From Glycomyces sp. TRM65418 (GTDB lineage: Bacteria; Actinomycetota; Actinomycetes; Mycobacteriales; Micromonosporaceae), in contig NZ_JAJFAX010000013.1 of the NCBI RefSeq assembly GCF_019710475.1, positions 1 through 64,000 of the forward strand: a stretch of DNA of 64,000 bases. The letters are read 5' to 3'. A program made the translations under genes and the position numbers. Shown piece by piece: positions 1 to 9,256 of the stretch. Below the pieces are notes generated by a model that made no database searches, was not told the origin of the DNA, and saw only the letters and a list, made by a program, of their open reading frames with translations. The first letter of the stretch is position 1. Each line of letters begins with the position of its first letter.

Positions 1-191
1 TTCAATCAGATAAGAAACTCTTAGAAGTTCCATCTCCGACCGGAGCGGCTCCAGTAACTTACCAGACCGGTTTTCGGGCCGTATCGGCCCCCGATCGATT
101 CGTTCGGAGTTTTACCCTTTTGGTTTGGGCCAGGGCCTTTCGGCTTTCCTGTCCGTTTCCCCCTCGGGCAAAGACAAATTTACGCGACCTG

Positions 192-252
192 AAACCGGGG
201 TTCGCAAGGGGGGTACGTGCTCGGCGCCACACCCTCGCGAACCCCGTGTTTT
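192..252 (-). terminator. Inverted repeat downstream of obg
   Basis: Arms of about 15 bases containing CGGGGTTCGC and GCGAACCCCG are separated by a loop of roughly 25-30 bases just past the obg stop codon. It probably ends obg transcription. The T-run after it on the minus strand is only TTT. Bases 1-191 upstream show no gene I can support. Confidence 0.45.
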
Positions 253-276
253 CGCAGGTCATTCCGCACGAAGGGT

Positions 277-1740
277 CTAGCCCTTGCGGCTCTTGCCCTT
301 GGATTCCTTCTCTTTGGCCACGCGCTCGAGCAGTTCGGTCCGGCGGGCCCTGCGCTCGGCGAGGCGTTCGTCGGCGCCCTTGCGGTCGTTCACCTCGAAC
401 CGCGCGTCGGTGCCGCGCGGTCCGACGGTGGCGATGACGTTCGGGTCGGTCGGCTGCCACTCGAACTCGTGGTCGCCGATCTTCACGATCGAGCCGGGCA
501 CCGCCCCTTGCTTCGCGAGCGCGTCCTCGACGCCGAGGGCGGCGAGGCGGTCGGCGAGGTAGCCGACGGCTTCCTCGTTCTCGAAGTTGGTCTGGCCGAT
601 CCAGCGCTCGGGCTTGCTGCCGCTGATGACGAATTCGACGTCGCCCTCGTACGCCGGCACGACCTTCTTGATGTCGAAGCCGGAGTCGTCGACGGCGAGG
701 GGGCGGATGATCGTGCGCGTCGCCTCGATCGGCGGCTGCGCGTCGCGGTACTCCACTACTTCCTTCGCGAAGGCGAAGTTCAGTTCCTTCAGTCCTTCGC
801 GGCTGACGGCGCTGACGGCGTAGACGGGCCAGCCGTACTTCTCGAGGTCGCCGCGAACGTACTCGGCGAGTTCGCGGCCGTCGGGGACGTCGATCTTGTT
901 GAGGACGATGATGCGCGGACGGTCGGCGAGGCCGCCGTACTCGGCGAGTTCGTGCTCCAGGGCGTCGATGTCGGAGACCGGGTCGCGGTCGGATTCGAGG
1001 CTGGCGCAGTCGACCACGTGCGCGAGGACCGCGCAGCGTTCGATGTGTCGCAGGAACTGGAGCCCGAGGCCCTTCCCGGCGGCCGCGCCCGGGATGAGGC
1101 CCGGGACGTCCGCGATGGTGTAGGTGGTCTCGCCCGCGGAGACGACCCCCAGGTTCGGAGCCAGCGTGGTGAACGGGTAGTCGGCGATCTTCGGCCGGGC
1201 GGCCGACATCGCGGCGATGAGGGAGGACTTGCCCGCGGAGGGGAAGCCGACGAGGCCGACGTCGGCGACGCTCTTGAGTTCGAGGACGACCTCGAGCTCG
1301 TCCCCGGGCTCGCCGAGTTCGGCGAAGCCTGGCACCTTGCGCTTGGAGCTGACGAGGGACCGGTTGCCGCGGCCGCCGCGGCCGCCCCGGGCGACGGTCA
1401 CCTCGGTGCCGATGCCGGTCATGTCGGCCAGCACTTCGCCGTCGGCGTAGATGACGGTGCCGTTGGGCACGGCGACCCGGACGGACTCGCCGTTGGCGCC
1501 GTCGCGGTTGGAGCCCTGGCCGTGCGTGCCGTTGCCGCCCTGCAGGCGGGTCTGGAAGTGGAAGTCGAGCAGGGTGTGCACGTTCGGGTCGACGACGAAG
1601 ACCACATCACCCCCGTGGCCGCCGTTGCCTCCGTCGGGGCCGCCGAGCGGCTTGAACTTCTCACGGTGGACCGACACACAGCCGTTGCCACCCTTACCGG
1701 CAACGACCTGGAGATTTACGCGGTCTACGAAACTTGTCAC
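277..1740 (-). CDS. obg: Obg/CgtA family GTPase
   Basis: Essential ribosome-associated GTPase that acts in 50S subunit maturation and stress control. The 487-residue product begins with the glycine-rich Obg fold ([18 protein letters not shown] onward). It continues with the G domain ([10 protein letters not shown]-loop, switch region, DVPGLIPGA for DxPG, NKID for NKxD) and ends with the OCT domain found in Gram-positive and actinobacterial Obg. The GTG at 1740 is chosen because the Obg fold starts right after it. The longer open frame to 1854 adds a non-homologous stretch and would overlap the divergent tRNA region. No strong ribosome binding site is visible, so the start could be leaderless. 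Confidence 0.95.
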   Translation of the reverse strand: MTSFVDRVNLQVVAGKGGNGCVSVHREKFKPLGGPDGGNGGHGGDVVFVVDPNVHTLLDFHFQTRLQGGNGTHGQGSNRDGANGESVRVAVPNGTVIYADGEVLADMTGIGTEVTVARGGRGGRGNRSLVSSKRKVPGFAELGEPGDELEVVLELKSVADVGLVGFPSAGKSSLIAAMSAARPKIADYPFTTLAPNLGVVSAGETTYTIADVPGLIPGAAAGKGLGLQFLRHIERCAVLAHVVDCASLESDRDPVSDIDALEHELAEYGGLADRPRIIVLNKIDVPDGRELAEYVRGDLEKYGWPVYAVSAVSREGLKELNFAFAKEVVEYRDAQPPIEATRTIIRPLAVDDSGFDIKKVVPAYEGDVEFVISGSKPERWIGQTNFENEEAVGYLADRLAALGVEDALAKQGAVPGSIVKIGDHEFEWQPTDPNVIATVGPRGTDARFEVNDRKGADERLAERRARRTELLERVAKEKESKGKSRKG

Positions 1741-1854
1741 CTGACAAGCGTAGCCACCGAAGGGACCCCTGTAGTCGGAGCCCGCGGCACATGCTAAAGT
1801 TTCTCCTCGTGCGAGAGACACCGGCGGAAACGCGTGGTCGAACTCAATCGTCAA

Positions 1855-1930
<76 letters not shown>

Positions 1931-1933
1931 CAC

Positions 1934-1963
1934 AGAGGTCCTGGTCACACAGGGCCTCTTTTG
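1934..1963 (+). terminator. Intrinsic terminator of tRNA-Lys
   Basis: A 10-bp stem (AGAGGTCCTG with CAGGGCCTCT, one G-T pair) is followed by TTTT, four bases after the tRNA CCA end. Confidence 0.85.
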
Positions 1964-1980
1964 GTTTTCCCGGAAAGTTA

Positions 1981-2016
1981 GAAAGGCCCGGCGGCCGTGC
2001 GGCTGCCGGGCCTTTC
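1981..2016 (-). terminator. Terminator of the 2019-2762 gene
   Basis: A 12-bp stem GAAAGGCCCGGC/GCCGGGCCTTTC lies immediately past the stop codon of the minus-strand gene. It may work in both directions. Confidence 0.7.
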
Positions 2017-2018
2017 GC

Positions 2019-2762
2019 TCACATGTAGTCGGCGAAGAGCGTCTCGCACTGCTTGGCGAAGTCCGCCAGGGTCTCCACCGCGGCCGCCTCGTCGACGTTC
2101 TCCTCGTCGTACAGGCTCGTGTAGAGCTTGACCTCGAGGCTGCCGAGGGCGATGTGGAGGGTAAGGGTCTTGTAGCCGGATTCGTCCTTGGTCCAGTAGC
2201 TGCCGGCGTCGCCGATCTCGGTGTACTCGGAGAACTCGTAGCCCTCTTCCGCGGTGTAGTAATCGGCGTCCGACTCGACCCAGGACTGGACGTCCGAGGC
2301 GTCCTCGTAGTCGCTCACGTACACGTTGACGTACATGAAGTCGTCGTCGTAGAAGGAGCAGCTCAGCGAGCTGAGGCCGTTGCTGTTGGAGGCGGACCGG
2401 TAGGTGTCGTCCTCCCGGAATTCACCGAAGACCTCTTCGAACTTGGACATGTCGAAGGCGTCGCACGCGTCGGCGGTCATCTCGGCGGGGCCGACGTCAC
2501 CGCCCTCGGTGTCGCCGCCGTCGCCGCCCGTCTCCTCGTCGCTGCTCGCATCGCCGCTCGGTTCGCCTTCGGTGGTGCTCCCGTCACCGCCCTTGGCGGA
2601 GTCGTCGCCGGCGGTCTGCTGCACCACCAGGAGGACCACGGTCATGATGACGACCAGGACCACCAGGATCGCCCCGCCGATCAGCCACAGGTTGTTCTGA
2701 CGCGGCGGCTGGGGCTGGCCGTAGTGCGGCGTCGGGTAGCCCGGCTGCGAGGGGTAGGTCAT
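2019..2762 (-). CDS. Membrane-anchored extracellular protein of unknown function
   Basis: I do not recognise the family. The 247-residue product has a short Pro/Tyr/Gln-rich cytoplasmic head (about 1-22) and one strong membrane helix (about 24-47). An acidic Gly/Ser/Glu linker (50-95) and a globular extracellular part rich in Tyr, Asp and Glu follow. Three Cys in the outer domain (in DACDAF, LSCSFY and KQCETL) may form a disulphide. The design, N-in anchor plus low-complexity linker plus sensor-like domain, is common in actinobacterial surface proteins. It stands alone, divergent from phoU. Confidence 0.75.
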   Translation of the reverse strand: MTYPSQPGYPTPHYGQPQPPRQNNLWLIGGAILVVLVVIMTVVLLVVQQTAGDDSAKGGDGSTTEGEPSGDASSDEETGGDGGDTEGGDVGPAEMTADACDAFDMSKFEEVFGEFREDDTYRSASNSNGLSSLSCSFYDDDFMYVNVYVSDYEDASDVQSWVESDADYYTAEEGYEFSEYTEIGDAGSYWTKDESGYKTLTLHIALGSLEVKLYTSLYDEENVDEAAAVETLADFAKQCETLFADYM

Positions 2763-2921
2763 CTGGTCCGCTCCCTGGGGATCGATCGTGCTTCGCCCAC
2801 ACTCTAACGCCGGGCGTCCAGGGGTGTTCGCGGGGCGTTTCCGCGGGTGGGGCCTACCGAACCGGACGGTTGTCTACACTTGGCGCGTATCCGGCCCTTC
2901 CTACCCCGCGATTGGTCCACT

Positions 2922-3569
2922 ATGGCGAATGTCTTCCACCAGCACCTCGATGAACTCAACGAGCTCTTGGTCGACATGGCGCGGCGGGTCGGCGACGCGG
3001 TCGAGCGGGCCGGCACGGCGCTCCTGGAGACCGACGCCGTCGCCGCCGAGGCGGTCGTGTCGGGCGACGACGAGGTGAACGCGCTCCAGTTCCGGGTCGA
3101 CGACCGGATCGTGGAGCTGATGACCCAGTACGACCCGGTGGCGACGGATCTGCGGTTCATCTTGGGCGCGGTGCGGATCTCAGTCGACCTGGAGCGCATG
3201 GGCGACCTGGCGAAGCACGTGGCGAAGTCGGTGCTGCTGCGCGCGCCGGTGCCGGTGATCCCCGATTCGATGCGGGCCGACTTCGCGGCGATGGGGTCGG
3301 CGGCGGTGCGGATCTCCGAGAAGCTGGTCGGGATCCTGGAGGAGCGCGACCACCTGGAGGCCACGCAGATGGGGCTCGACGACGACGAGCTCGACGCGAT
3401 CCAGCAGCGCATTCACGATCAGGTGCCGACGCTGGCCTACGGGCCGCAGACGGCGGTGGACGTGGCGCTCCTGGCGCGGTTCTACGAGCGGTTCGGCGAC
3501 CACGCGGTGCGCGTCTCGCATCAGGTCGTCTATCAGGTGACAGGTGTCGTTCACCTCGATCGTTCATAA
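2922..3569 (+). CDS. phoU: Phosphate transport regulator PhoU
   Basis: Negative regulator that couples the Pst transporter to the PhoR/SenX3-type kinase. The 215-residue protein has the two-fold three-helix PhoU repeat: FHQHLDELNELLVDMARRVGDAVERA at the start, and the RISVDLERMGDLAKHVAKS and YERFGDHAVRVSHQV metal-site motifs (ExxD/ERxGDH). ATG at 2922 matches the usual PhoU start. The longer frame upstream adds 25 unrelated residues. It lies upstream of pstS, which has its own regulatory region, so it is probably transcribed separately. Confidence 0.95.
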   Translation: MANVFHQHLDELNELLVDMARRVGDAVERAGTALLETDAVAAEAVVSGDDEVNALQFRVDDRIVELMTQYDPVATDLRFILGAVRISVDLERMGDLAKHVAKSVLLRAPVPVIPDSMRADFAAMGSAAVRISEKLVGILEERDHLEATQMGLDDDELDAIQQRIHDQVPTLAYGPQTAVDVALLARFYERFGDHAVRVSHQVVYQVTGVVHLDRS

Positions 3570-3666
3570 CGGGTTGATCACGGCCCGGCCGAGACCTGAT
3601 TAAAACGCCTGTTCACGGCGTTAGTCTCACCGATCTCTCTCATGCTGTCGCGAATCGCGCTCAGTC

Positions 3667-3699
3667 GTTCACCTTGAGTTCAACTACAAGTCAGCGGGT
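3667..3699 (+). promoter_or_regulatory. Putative PHO box upstream of pstS
   Basis: GTTCACCTTGA at 3667 is followed exactly 11 bases later by GTTCAACTACA and then by a weaker AGTCAGC unit. These resemble the 11-base PhoP direct-repeat units described in Streptomyces (consensus close to GTTCACC). It lies about 90 bases before pstS, as expected for phosphate-starvation induction. Confidence 0.6.
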
Positions 3700-3781
3700 G
3701 AACACCGGGTCTGGGTTTGATGGTGGCGGACAGTGAAGAAGGAGCCCGGCCGTGCGCCGGGAGACGGAGTAGAGACCAGCT

Positions 3782-4843
3782 GTGAACATGAAACTGAACC
3801 GCAGAGCCATCTTCGGCGGCATCACCGCCGGCACCCTCGCATTCGGCCTGGCGGCCTGCGGCGGCGGCGACGACAGTGACACCGGCGCTGACGGCGACAT
3901 GGTGTCCGGCGAGATCAACGGCTCCGGCGCGAGCTTCCCCGACGCGTACTACGCGGCGGCGATCGAGGCCTACGCCGAAGTGAACCCCGACCTGATCGTC
4001 ACCTACAACGCCGTCGGCTCCGGCACCGGCAAGTCCGAGTTCGGCGAGGGCCTGAACGACTTCGCCGGCACCGACTCGCTGGTCGGCGACGACGACGGCG
4101 TCGAGGCCGGCTCGTTCCAGTACATCCCGACCGTGGCCGCCCCGATCACCGTGTCGTACAACCTCCCGGGCGTCGAAGGCCTGCAGCTGGACCAGGACAC
4201 GCTGGCGAACATCTTCCAGGGCGCCATCACGACTTGGAACGACCCGGCGATCGCCGCGACGAACGAAGGCGTCACGCTGCCCGACACCGCCATCACGATC
4301 GCGCACCGGTCGGACGGCTCGGGCACCACCGCCAACTTCACCAAGTTCCTCGACGAGGCCACCGACGTGTGGACGCTCGGCTCCGGCGACGAGGTCACCT
4401 GGCCCGAGGGCTCCATCGGCGGCGAGAAGAACACCGGTGTCGCCCAGGTCATCACCCAGACCGAAGGCGCGATCGGCTATGTCGACCTCGCCGACGCGAC
4501 CGAGACCGGCCTGATGACCGCGTCCATCGAGAACGCCGAGGGCGCCTTCATCCAGCCGACGCTCGAGGCCACCACCGCGGCCCTCGACGGCGCCGAGGTG
4601 AACGAGGACCTGTCGTACAACCCGCTGAACGCGGCCGGCGCCGAGACCTACCCGATCGTCGCGCCGACGTACATCCTCCTCCACACCGAGTACGAGGACG
4701 AGACCGTCGCCGCCGGCGTCAAGGAGTTCGTGAACTACCTGATCACGGACGGCCAGGACATCGCGACCGACAACTACTTCGCGCCGCTGCCCGACAGCCT
4801 GCGCGAGCAGGCCGTCACCGCCCTGAACGACACGATTGCCTAG
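3782..4843 (+). CDS. pstS: Phosphate ABC transporter substrate-binding lipoprotein PstS
   Basis: High-affinity phosphate receptor anchored to the outer face of the membrane. The product (about 353 residues) has a lipoprotein signal with Cys26 in FGLAACGGG. It then shows PstS motifs that bind phosphate oxygens: NGSGASFPDAY, AVGSGTGKSEF, DFAGTDSLV and HRSDGSGTTANFTKFL. The GTG at 3782 and ATG at 3788 are both possible starts. It leads pstSCA and is followed by an internal hairpin that probably raises PstS levels relative to the permeases. Confidence 0.95.
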   Translation: MNMKLNRRAIFGGITAGTLAFGLAACGGGDDSDTGADGDMVSGEINGSGASFPDAYYAAAIEAYAEVNPDLIVTYNAVGSGTGKSEFGEGLNDFAGTDSLVGDDDGVEAGSFQYIPTVAAPITVSYNLPGVEGLQLDQDTLANIFQGAITTWNDPAIAATNEGVTLPDTAITIAHRSDGSGTTANFTKFLDEATDVWTLGSGDEVTWPEGSIGGEKNTGVAQVITQTEGAIGYVDLADATETGLMTASIENAEGAFIQPTLEATTAALDGAEVNEDLSYNPLNAAGAETYPIVAPTYILLHTEYEDETVAAGVKEFVNYLITDGQDIATDNYFAPLPDSLREQAVTALNDTIA

Positions 4844-4861
4844 GAACCCCGGATCCGATGA

Positions 4862-4891
4862 CCCCAACGGCCTCCGCGCCGATGGGGTTTT
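4862..4891 (+). terminator. Attenuating hairpin between pstS and pstC
   Basis: A nine-base stem with one mismatch (CCCCAACGG with CCGATGGGG) is followed by TTTT in the pstS-pstC gap. A partial terminator here would leave more pstS than pstCA mRNA, as seen for many binding-protein genes. Confidence 0.6.
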
Positions 4892-4925
4892 CGGCCGTTC
4901 CGACGACGAAACCGGAGAGACGAAC

Positions 4926-5909
4926 GTGACCGCTACGGCACCTCCCGAAGCGCCCCCCGAGGTCGACCTCGGAGGCGAAGCCCGCTCCCGCCGCACTGAC
5001 AAGGGATTCACCGGCCTGGTGACCCTGGCCGGCCTCACCGTCCTCATCGTGCTGGGCCTGATCCTCGTCACGACCTCGGTCCAGGCCTGGCCCGCCATCG
5101 CCGAAGGTCCGATCCAGTTCCTCACCGGGTCGACCTGGGACCCGAATGACGAGCTCTTCGGCACACTGCCGTTCCTCTACGGCACGCTGGTGACCTCGCT
5201 GATCGCGATGATCGTCGCGGTGCCGGTGTCGATCGGCATCGCCCTGTTCATCACGGAAGTGGCCCACCGCCGGAGCCGCAAGTACATCGTGACGGTCGTC
5301 GACCTCCTCGCCACGGTCCCCTCCGTGGTCTTCGGGCTCGTCGGCAGCATCGTGCTGATCCCCTGGGTCACCCCCCTGTACCAGTGGTGGGCGGGGGTCG
5401 TGGCCCCGGTCCCGGGCCTGAACGCGATCTTCGACGAGACCAACACGGGCCGGAACTACTTCACCGCGGGCCTGATCCTGGCGGTCATGTGCATCCCGAT
5501 CATCACCTCGATCTCCCGAGAGGTGTTCGCTACCGTGCCCGAGATCGACAAGCAGGGCGCGTACGCCCTTGGGGCGACCCGCTGGGAGATGATCACGGGC
5601 GCGATCCTCCCCCACTCGTTCGGCGGCCTGGTCGGCGCCTCGATGCTCGGCCTCGGCCGGGCGATGGGCGAGACGATCGCCGTGGCGCTGGTCATCGGCG
5701 GCTCGCTGGGTATCAACGCGAACCTGTTCGCTCCCGGCAACACGATGGCCGCGGTCATCGCCCAGCAGTGGGGTGAGTCGAGCGGCCTCCACACCGACGC
5801 CCTCATCGGCATCGGCGTCGTGCTGTTCGCGATCACCGTCCTCATCAACTTCCTGGCCCGCATCGTGGTCCAGCGCGCTGAGCTCCAAATGAAGGGTGCC
5901 CGCTCATGA
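4926..5909 (+). CDS. pstC: Phosphate ABC transporter permease PstC
   Basis: Inner-membrane half of the phosphate channel. The 327-residue product has six predicted membrane helices and the permease loop GAYALGATRWEMITGAILPHS (EAA-type). GTG at 4926 is preceded by GGAGAG at a good distance. The longer ATG frame from 4836 would run through the hairpin. Its stop overlaps the pstA start (ATGA), so the two are translationally coupled. Confidence 0.93.
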   Translation: MTATAPPEAPPEVDLGGEARSRRTDKGFTGLVTLAGLTVLIVLGLILVTTSVQAWPAIAEGPIQFLTGSTWDPNDELFGTLPFLYGTLVTSLIAMIVAVPVSIGIALFITEVAHRRSRKYIVTVVDLLATVPSVVFGLVGSIVLIPWVTPLYQWWAGVVAPVPGLNAIFDETNTGRNYFTAGLILAVMCIPIITSISREVFATVPEIDKQGAYALGATRWEMITGAILPHSFGGLVGASMLGLGRAMGETIAVALVIGGSLGINANLFAPGNTMAAVIAQQWGESSGLHTDALIGIGVVLFAITVLINFLARIVVQRAELQMKGARS

Positions 5910-6808
5910 CGACCCTCCAGAACGGCGGTCCCACGCCGCCGGACCTGTCCGGTCGCAACCTCTCGCTGCGACGCGCGGTCGCCGATCGGGGGGCCACGGC
6001 CCTCATCGGCCTGTGCGTCCTCATCGCGGCCCTGCCGCTGGCCCTGGTGGCCTGGCAGGTCGTCTCGCGGGGCGCCTCGGCGTGGAGCCTGGCGTGGTTC
6101 TTCGAGGAGATCCCGCGGAACTACCGCACCGAGGGCCCGGGCATGGGCCCGGCGATCCTCGGCACGCTCTTGATCACCGGCATGGCCGCGCTCATGGCGA
6201 TCCCGGTCGGCGTGCTCGGCGCGGTCTACCTCAACGAGTACGGCAAGAACAAGCCGCTGGCGCGGTTCATCCGCACGATGGCCGACGTCATGACCGGCGT
6301 GCCCTCGATCATGATGGGCCTGTTCATCTACGTCGGCTACGTGCTCGTCATCGGCGATAAGACGGGCTTCGGGGGTGCGCTCGCGCTGGCCAGCCTGATG
6401 CTGCCGATCGTGATCCGCTCGACCGAGGAGATGCTGCGGCTCGTCCCGGACGAGCTGCGCCAGGCGTCCTCGGGTCTGGGCGCGCGCAAGTGGCGCACGG
6501 TCATGGGCGTGGTGCTTCCGGCGGCCTCGTCGGGCATCACCTCGGGCTCGCTGCTGGCGGTCGCCCGCGCGGCCGGTGAGACGGCGCCGATCATCGTGAC
6601 CGTCGGCTTGACGTACATCTACAAGCCCGACCTGTTCGACGGCCAGAACACGACGCTGGCGGCGCAGATCTTCCGGAACGCGAGCCAGCCGTTCGCGGCC
6701 TCGCAGGAGCGCGCCTGGGGAGCGGCGCTGACGCTCATCACGATCGTCTTCCTGTTCACGATCCTGTCCCGGATCATCGCGTCCCGCTTCGCCATCGACA
6801 AGCGCTAG
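5906..6808 (+). CDS. pstA: Phosphate ABC transporter permease PstA
   Basis: Partner permease of PstC, 300 residues, six predicted helices. It carries the PstA-type coupling loop LRQASSGLGARKWRTVMGVVLP and the downstream GETAPIIVT stretch. Coupled to pstC by a 4-base overlap. The ATPase gene does not follow on this strand but lies convergently on the other. Confidence 0.93.
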   Translation: MTTLQNGGPTPPDLSGRNLSLRRAVADRGATALIGLCVLIAALPLALVAWQVVSRGASAWSLAWFFEEIPRNYRTEGPGMGPAILGTLLITGMAALMAIPVGVLGAVYLNEYGKNKPLARFIRTMADVMTGVPSIMMGLFIYVGYVLVIGDKTGFGGALALASLMLPIVIRSTEEMLRLVPDELRQASSGLGARKWRTVMGVVLPAASSGITSGSLLAVARAAGETAPIIVTVGLTYIYKPDLFDGQNTTLAAQIFRNASQPFAASQERAWGAALTLITIVFLFTILSRIIASRFAIDKR

Positions 6809-6825
6809 CGCGAGGCGGTCTCTCT

Positions 6826-6861
6826 CCGAGGCCTCCGCACCGACCGGTGCGGGGGCCTCTT
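6826..6861 (+). terminator. Terminator of pstSCA
   Basis: A 14-bp GC-rich stem starting GAGGCCTCCGCACC lies about 20 bases after the pstA stop. The T-run is weak, as usual in high-GC actinobacteria. Confidence 0.7.
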
Positions 6862-6875
6862 CGCTCGGACGGGAA

Positions 6876-6901
6876 AAGCCCGTCCCAGATGGGACGGGCT
6901 T
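6876..6901 (-). terminator. Terminator of pstB
   Basis: An 11-bp perfect stem (AAGCCCGTCCC with GGGACGGGCTT) runs into TTTTCCC on the minus strand, 33 bases after the pstB stop. Confidence 0.75.
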
Positions 6902-6934
6902 CGGGCTTCGCCGCGCCGCTACGGCGCCGGCCCG

Positions 6935-7819
6935 CTAGCCGAAGCGGCCGGTGACGTAGTTCTCCGTGCGCTCGTCGGAAGGCGTGGTGAAGATGCGCTG
7001 CGTGTCGTCGAACTCGACCAGGATGCCCGTGCGGGTGTCGCTGAGCTCGTTGACCTCGGTGGAGAAGAACGCGGTCTTGTCGGAGACGCGCGCGGCCTGC
7101 TGCATGTTGTGGGTGACGATCACGATCGTGAACTGCTTGGCCAGGTCGACCATGAGTTCTTCGATGCGGGCCGTCGCGATCGGGTCGAGCGCCGAGCACG
7201 GCTCGTCCATGAGGACCACCTCGGGCGCCAGCGCGATCGTCCGCGCGATGCACAGCCGCTGCTGCTGGCCGCCGGAGAGGGCCAGGGCGCTCTGCTTGAG
7301 CTTGTCCTTGACCTCGTCCCAGAGGGCGGCCTTCTTGAGCGAGTCCTCGACGATGGCCTCGCGCTCGGCGCGGGGCACGCCGTGGATCTTGGGGCCGTAG
7401 GCGACGTTGTCGAAGATGGACTTCGGGAAGGGGTTGGCCTTCTGGAAGACCATGCCGATGCGGCGGCGGACCTCGACGGGGTCGACGCCGGCGTCGTAGA
7501 CGTTCTTGCCGTGGTAGGCGACGGTGCCCTCGACGCGGGCGCCGGGGATGAGGTCGTTCATGCGGTTGAGCGAGCGCAGCAGGGTCGACTTGCCGCAGCC
7601 CGAGGGGCCGATGAGCGCGGTGATCTCGTTCTTGGCGACGCTGAAGTTCACGTCCTTGACGGCCTTGAAGGCGCCGTAGTAGACGTTGACGTCCTTGATG
7701 TCAAAGACGGTGGGGGCGCCGAGGCCGACCGGACCTCGCTGGGGGGCGGGGTGGTGGTTCGCGCCGATCCGGCGGGGGTCGACGGTCGGGCCGACCGCCG
7801 GCAGCGACGGGTCGCTCAT
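6935..7819 (-). CDS. pstB: Phosphate ABC transporter ATP-binding protein PstB
   Basis: ATPase that powers PstCA. The 294-residue product has Walker [10 protein letters not shown] (71-79), the Q-loop region [15 protein letters not shown] typical of PstB, signature LSGGQQQR, Walker [14 protein letters not shown] and switch His in [11 protein letters not shown] at 7819 has AAGGAGAG upstream. A longer open frame reaches 8032 but covers the PHO box. The first 30 or so residues are an unusual Pro-rich extension before the ABC domain. It is convergent to pstSCA instead of following it, so it needs its own promoter, which is visible. Confidence 0.95.
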   Translation of the reverse strand: MSDPSLPAVGPTVDPRRIGANHHPAPQRGPVGLGAPTVFDIKDVNVYYGAFKAVKDVNFSVAKNEITALIGPSGCGKSTLLRSLNRMNDLIPGARVEGTVAYHGKNVYDAGVDPVEVRRRIGMVFQKANPFPKSIFDNVAYGPKIHGVPRAEREAIVEDSLKKAALWDEVKDKLKQSALALSGGQQQRLCIARTIALAPEVVLMDEPCSALDPIATARIEELMVDLAKQFTIVIVTHNMQQAARVSDKTAFFSTEVNELSDTRTGILVEFDDTQRIFTTPSDERTENYVTGRFG

Positions 7820-7869
7820 GGTCTCTCCTTCTGCCCGGCGGCAAGGTTGGAAGCAGGCGGGCTGCCGCG

Positions 7870-7924
7870 AATATATGCGCGGAGGGTGACCTCGAATTCC
7901 CTCTGCGGTGAACGAGGGGTGAAT
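7870..7924 (-). promoter_or_regulatory. PHO box and -10 element of pstB
   Basis: On the minus strand, ATTCACCCCTC (7924-7914), GTTCACCGCAG (7913-7903) and GGTCACCCTCC (7891-7881) sit in exact 11-base phase, with one degenerate unit between. TATATT (7875-7870) follows five bases later as a -10 box. This is a stronger match to the PhoP direct-repeat pattern than the one before pstS. Confidence 0.65.
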
Positions 7925-7998
7925 GCGCGGTCCCGGGTCGGTCTCCTCGAATCGGCGGAAACTGGACGCGGCGGGGGCGGGGCGGCGATACTGGCGCC

Positions 7999-8385
7999 AT
8001 GAGATTTCTGGTGCGGCTGGTGCTGACGGCACTGGCGCTGTGGCTCGCGACGTGGATCGTCGGGGGCATTCAGCTGTACGGCGACTCGACGCCGGCGAAG
8101 TTCTTGTCGCTCTTGGTGGTGGCGTTGATCTTCACGGCGGTGAACACGTTCGTGAAGCCGCTCGTCATGGCGATCGGCTGCGCGTTGTACGTGCTCACGC
8201 TGGGCCTGTTCGGCCTGGTGGTGAACGCGTTGATGTTCTGGCTGACGGGGTGGGTCTCGGAGAAGCTCTCGCTGGGGTTCTCTGTGGACGGCTTCTGGGC
8301 GGCGTTCTGGGGCGCGATCATCGTGTGGCTGGCGATGTGGGTCATGGACCTGCTGTGGCCGCGGAAGACCCCGGCCGAGGACTAG
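7999..8385 (+). CDS. Phage holin family 4-like membrane protein
   Basis: Small (128 residues) integral membrane protein with four predicted helices. It shows the family pattern NTFVKPL near residue 50 and [11 protein letters not shown] near residue 75, seen in the widespread Phage_holin_4_2 family. Despite the name, most chromosomal members have no proven lytic role. No endolysin or other phage gene lies near, so it is best read as a conserved membrane protein of unknown function. Confidence 0.8.
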   Translation: MRFLVRLVLTALALWLATWIVGGIQLYGDSTPAKFLSLLVVALIFTAVNTFVKPLVMAIGCALYVLTLGLFGLVVNALMFWLTGWVSEKLSLGFSVDGFWAAFWGAIIVWLAMWVMDLLWPRKTPAED

Positions 8386-8398
8386 CGGCGACGCGGGC

Positions 8399-8426
8399 GA
8401 GGGGGCGATCGGGTGATCGCCCCCTC
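8399..8426. terminator. Shared terminator between convergent genes
   Basis: A 12-bp perfect stem GAGGGGGCGATC/GATCGCCCCCTC with loop GGGT lies between the holin-like gene (+) and the 8441-8914 gene (-). Confidence 0.7.
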
Positions 8427-8440
8427 GTCGTTCGGGGTCG

Positions 8441-8914
8441 TCAGAAGGGCAGTCCGGTGGACGGCCCGGTCGGGACGTCGCTGACGTTGTCGTCGCGCTT
8501 GGCCGCCTTCTTGGCCCCGGAGGCGTTGAAGGGCATGGGGCCCTGCGGTCCCGGGGCCTTGCCGAGGCGGCGGCGCATGATGTTCAGGTTGTGCAGTCCG
8601 GCGAGCGCGTACGTCCTGATGCGCCCGAACTGCTTGGTCTTCTTGGCGGTCTTGAGTTGTTCGACGGCTTTGTAGTGGAGTTTCCGCGCGCGGTCGAGCG
8701 CCACTGCCGCTTCGGTGTCGCCGACGGAGATCGGGGCGATCTTCAGTTGGTTGCCGAGCAGTTCGGTCCAGGCCTCGGCGTCGTTCTTGGCCTGGGCTTT
8801 GCGGCGGCGTTTGGTCTCGACGGCGGAGCGCAATCCGAGGACCGCGGCGAAAATGAGGACGATCGCGACGATAGCGACGAACGCGATGGTTGAGGTTTCA
8901 ATGGCGTCTTTCAT
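8441..8914 (-). CDS. Small single-pass membrane protein, unknown function
   Basis: No family recognised. The 157-residue product has an N-terminal membrane helix (about 11-30), then a basic, Ala/Lys-rich helical region likely to be cytoplasmic (KRRRKAQAKNDAEAW onward). Its tail is disordered and Pro/Gly-rich. ATG at 8914 follows GGGGGGTGACG. A GTG two codons upstream is possible. Confidence 0.65.
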   Translation of the reverse strand: MKDAIETSTIAFVAIVAIVLIFAAVLGLRSAVETKRRRKAQAKNDAEAWTELLGNQLKIAPISVGDTEAAVALDRARKLHYKAVEQLKTAKKTKQFGRIRTYALAGLHNLNIMRRRLGKAPGPQGPMPFNASGAKKAAKRDDNVSDVPTGPSTGLPF

Positions 8915-9256
8915 CGTCACCCCCCGTGACCAGTGCTGATGTTGTTGGTACGAATATTATTCCATTCCTGTCCTGCAATTGTGAAAGTCCCCTCGGTTAG
9001 GGCGTTTCCGTGGGCATCCGGCAGGAACATCGCAGACCGGGCGGCTCCCGGCGCGCGAGACAGATCTCTCGGGTACCCCAGGTCAGGGGCGGTGAATCCG
9101 CCCGGCGCCGCCCCGCGCGGTCACCGCGCCGCCCGGCCGCCGCAGCGTCCCGTTCACATATATGCAAACGTACGCATGTTAGCATTCGACGTCGGCGGGG
9201 ACCCCTGCCGAGACCCGGCGCTCCGGTTCGGCGCGCATCGAAGGAGGCCGCCCGCC
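8915..9256. other. Intergenic stretch with AT-rich promoter-like DNA
   Basis: No gene seen. Two AT-rich patches stand out in otherwise GC-rich DNA: GAATATTATTCC near 8950, suitable for a minus-strand promoter, and the patch at 9155-9185 described separately. Confidence 0.4.
9155..9185 (+). promoter_or_regulatory. Possible metal-responsive operator/promoter of the CDF gene
   Basis: An AT-rich segment holds an imperfect dyad TATGC-N8-GCATG about 75 bases before the CDF start. ArsR/SmtB-type sensors bind 12-2-12-like dyads near such genes, but this copy does not fit a consensus closely. Inference only. Confidence 0.3.

Noticed and set aside
217-1797. Long plus-strand open frame opposite obg
   Set aside because: It is the antisense shadow of a clear Obg coding frame; composition is Val/Asp/Gly-rich reverse-frame type.
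7999-8385. Holin-like protein as sign of a prophage
   Set aside because: No other phage gene, integrase or attachment site nearby. The family is widespread on chromosomes.
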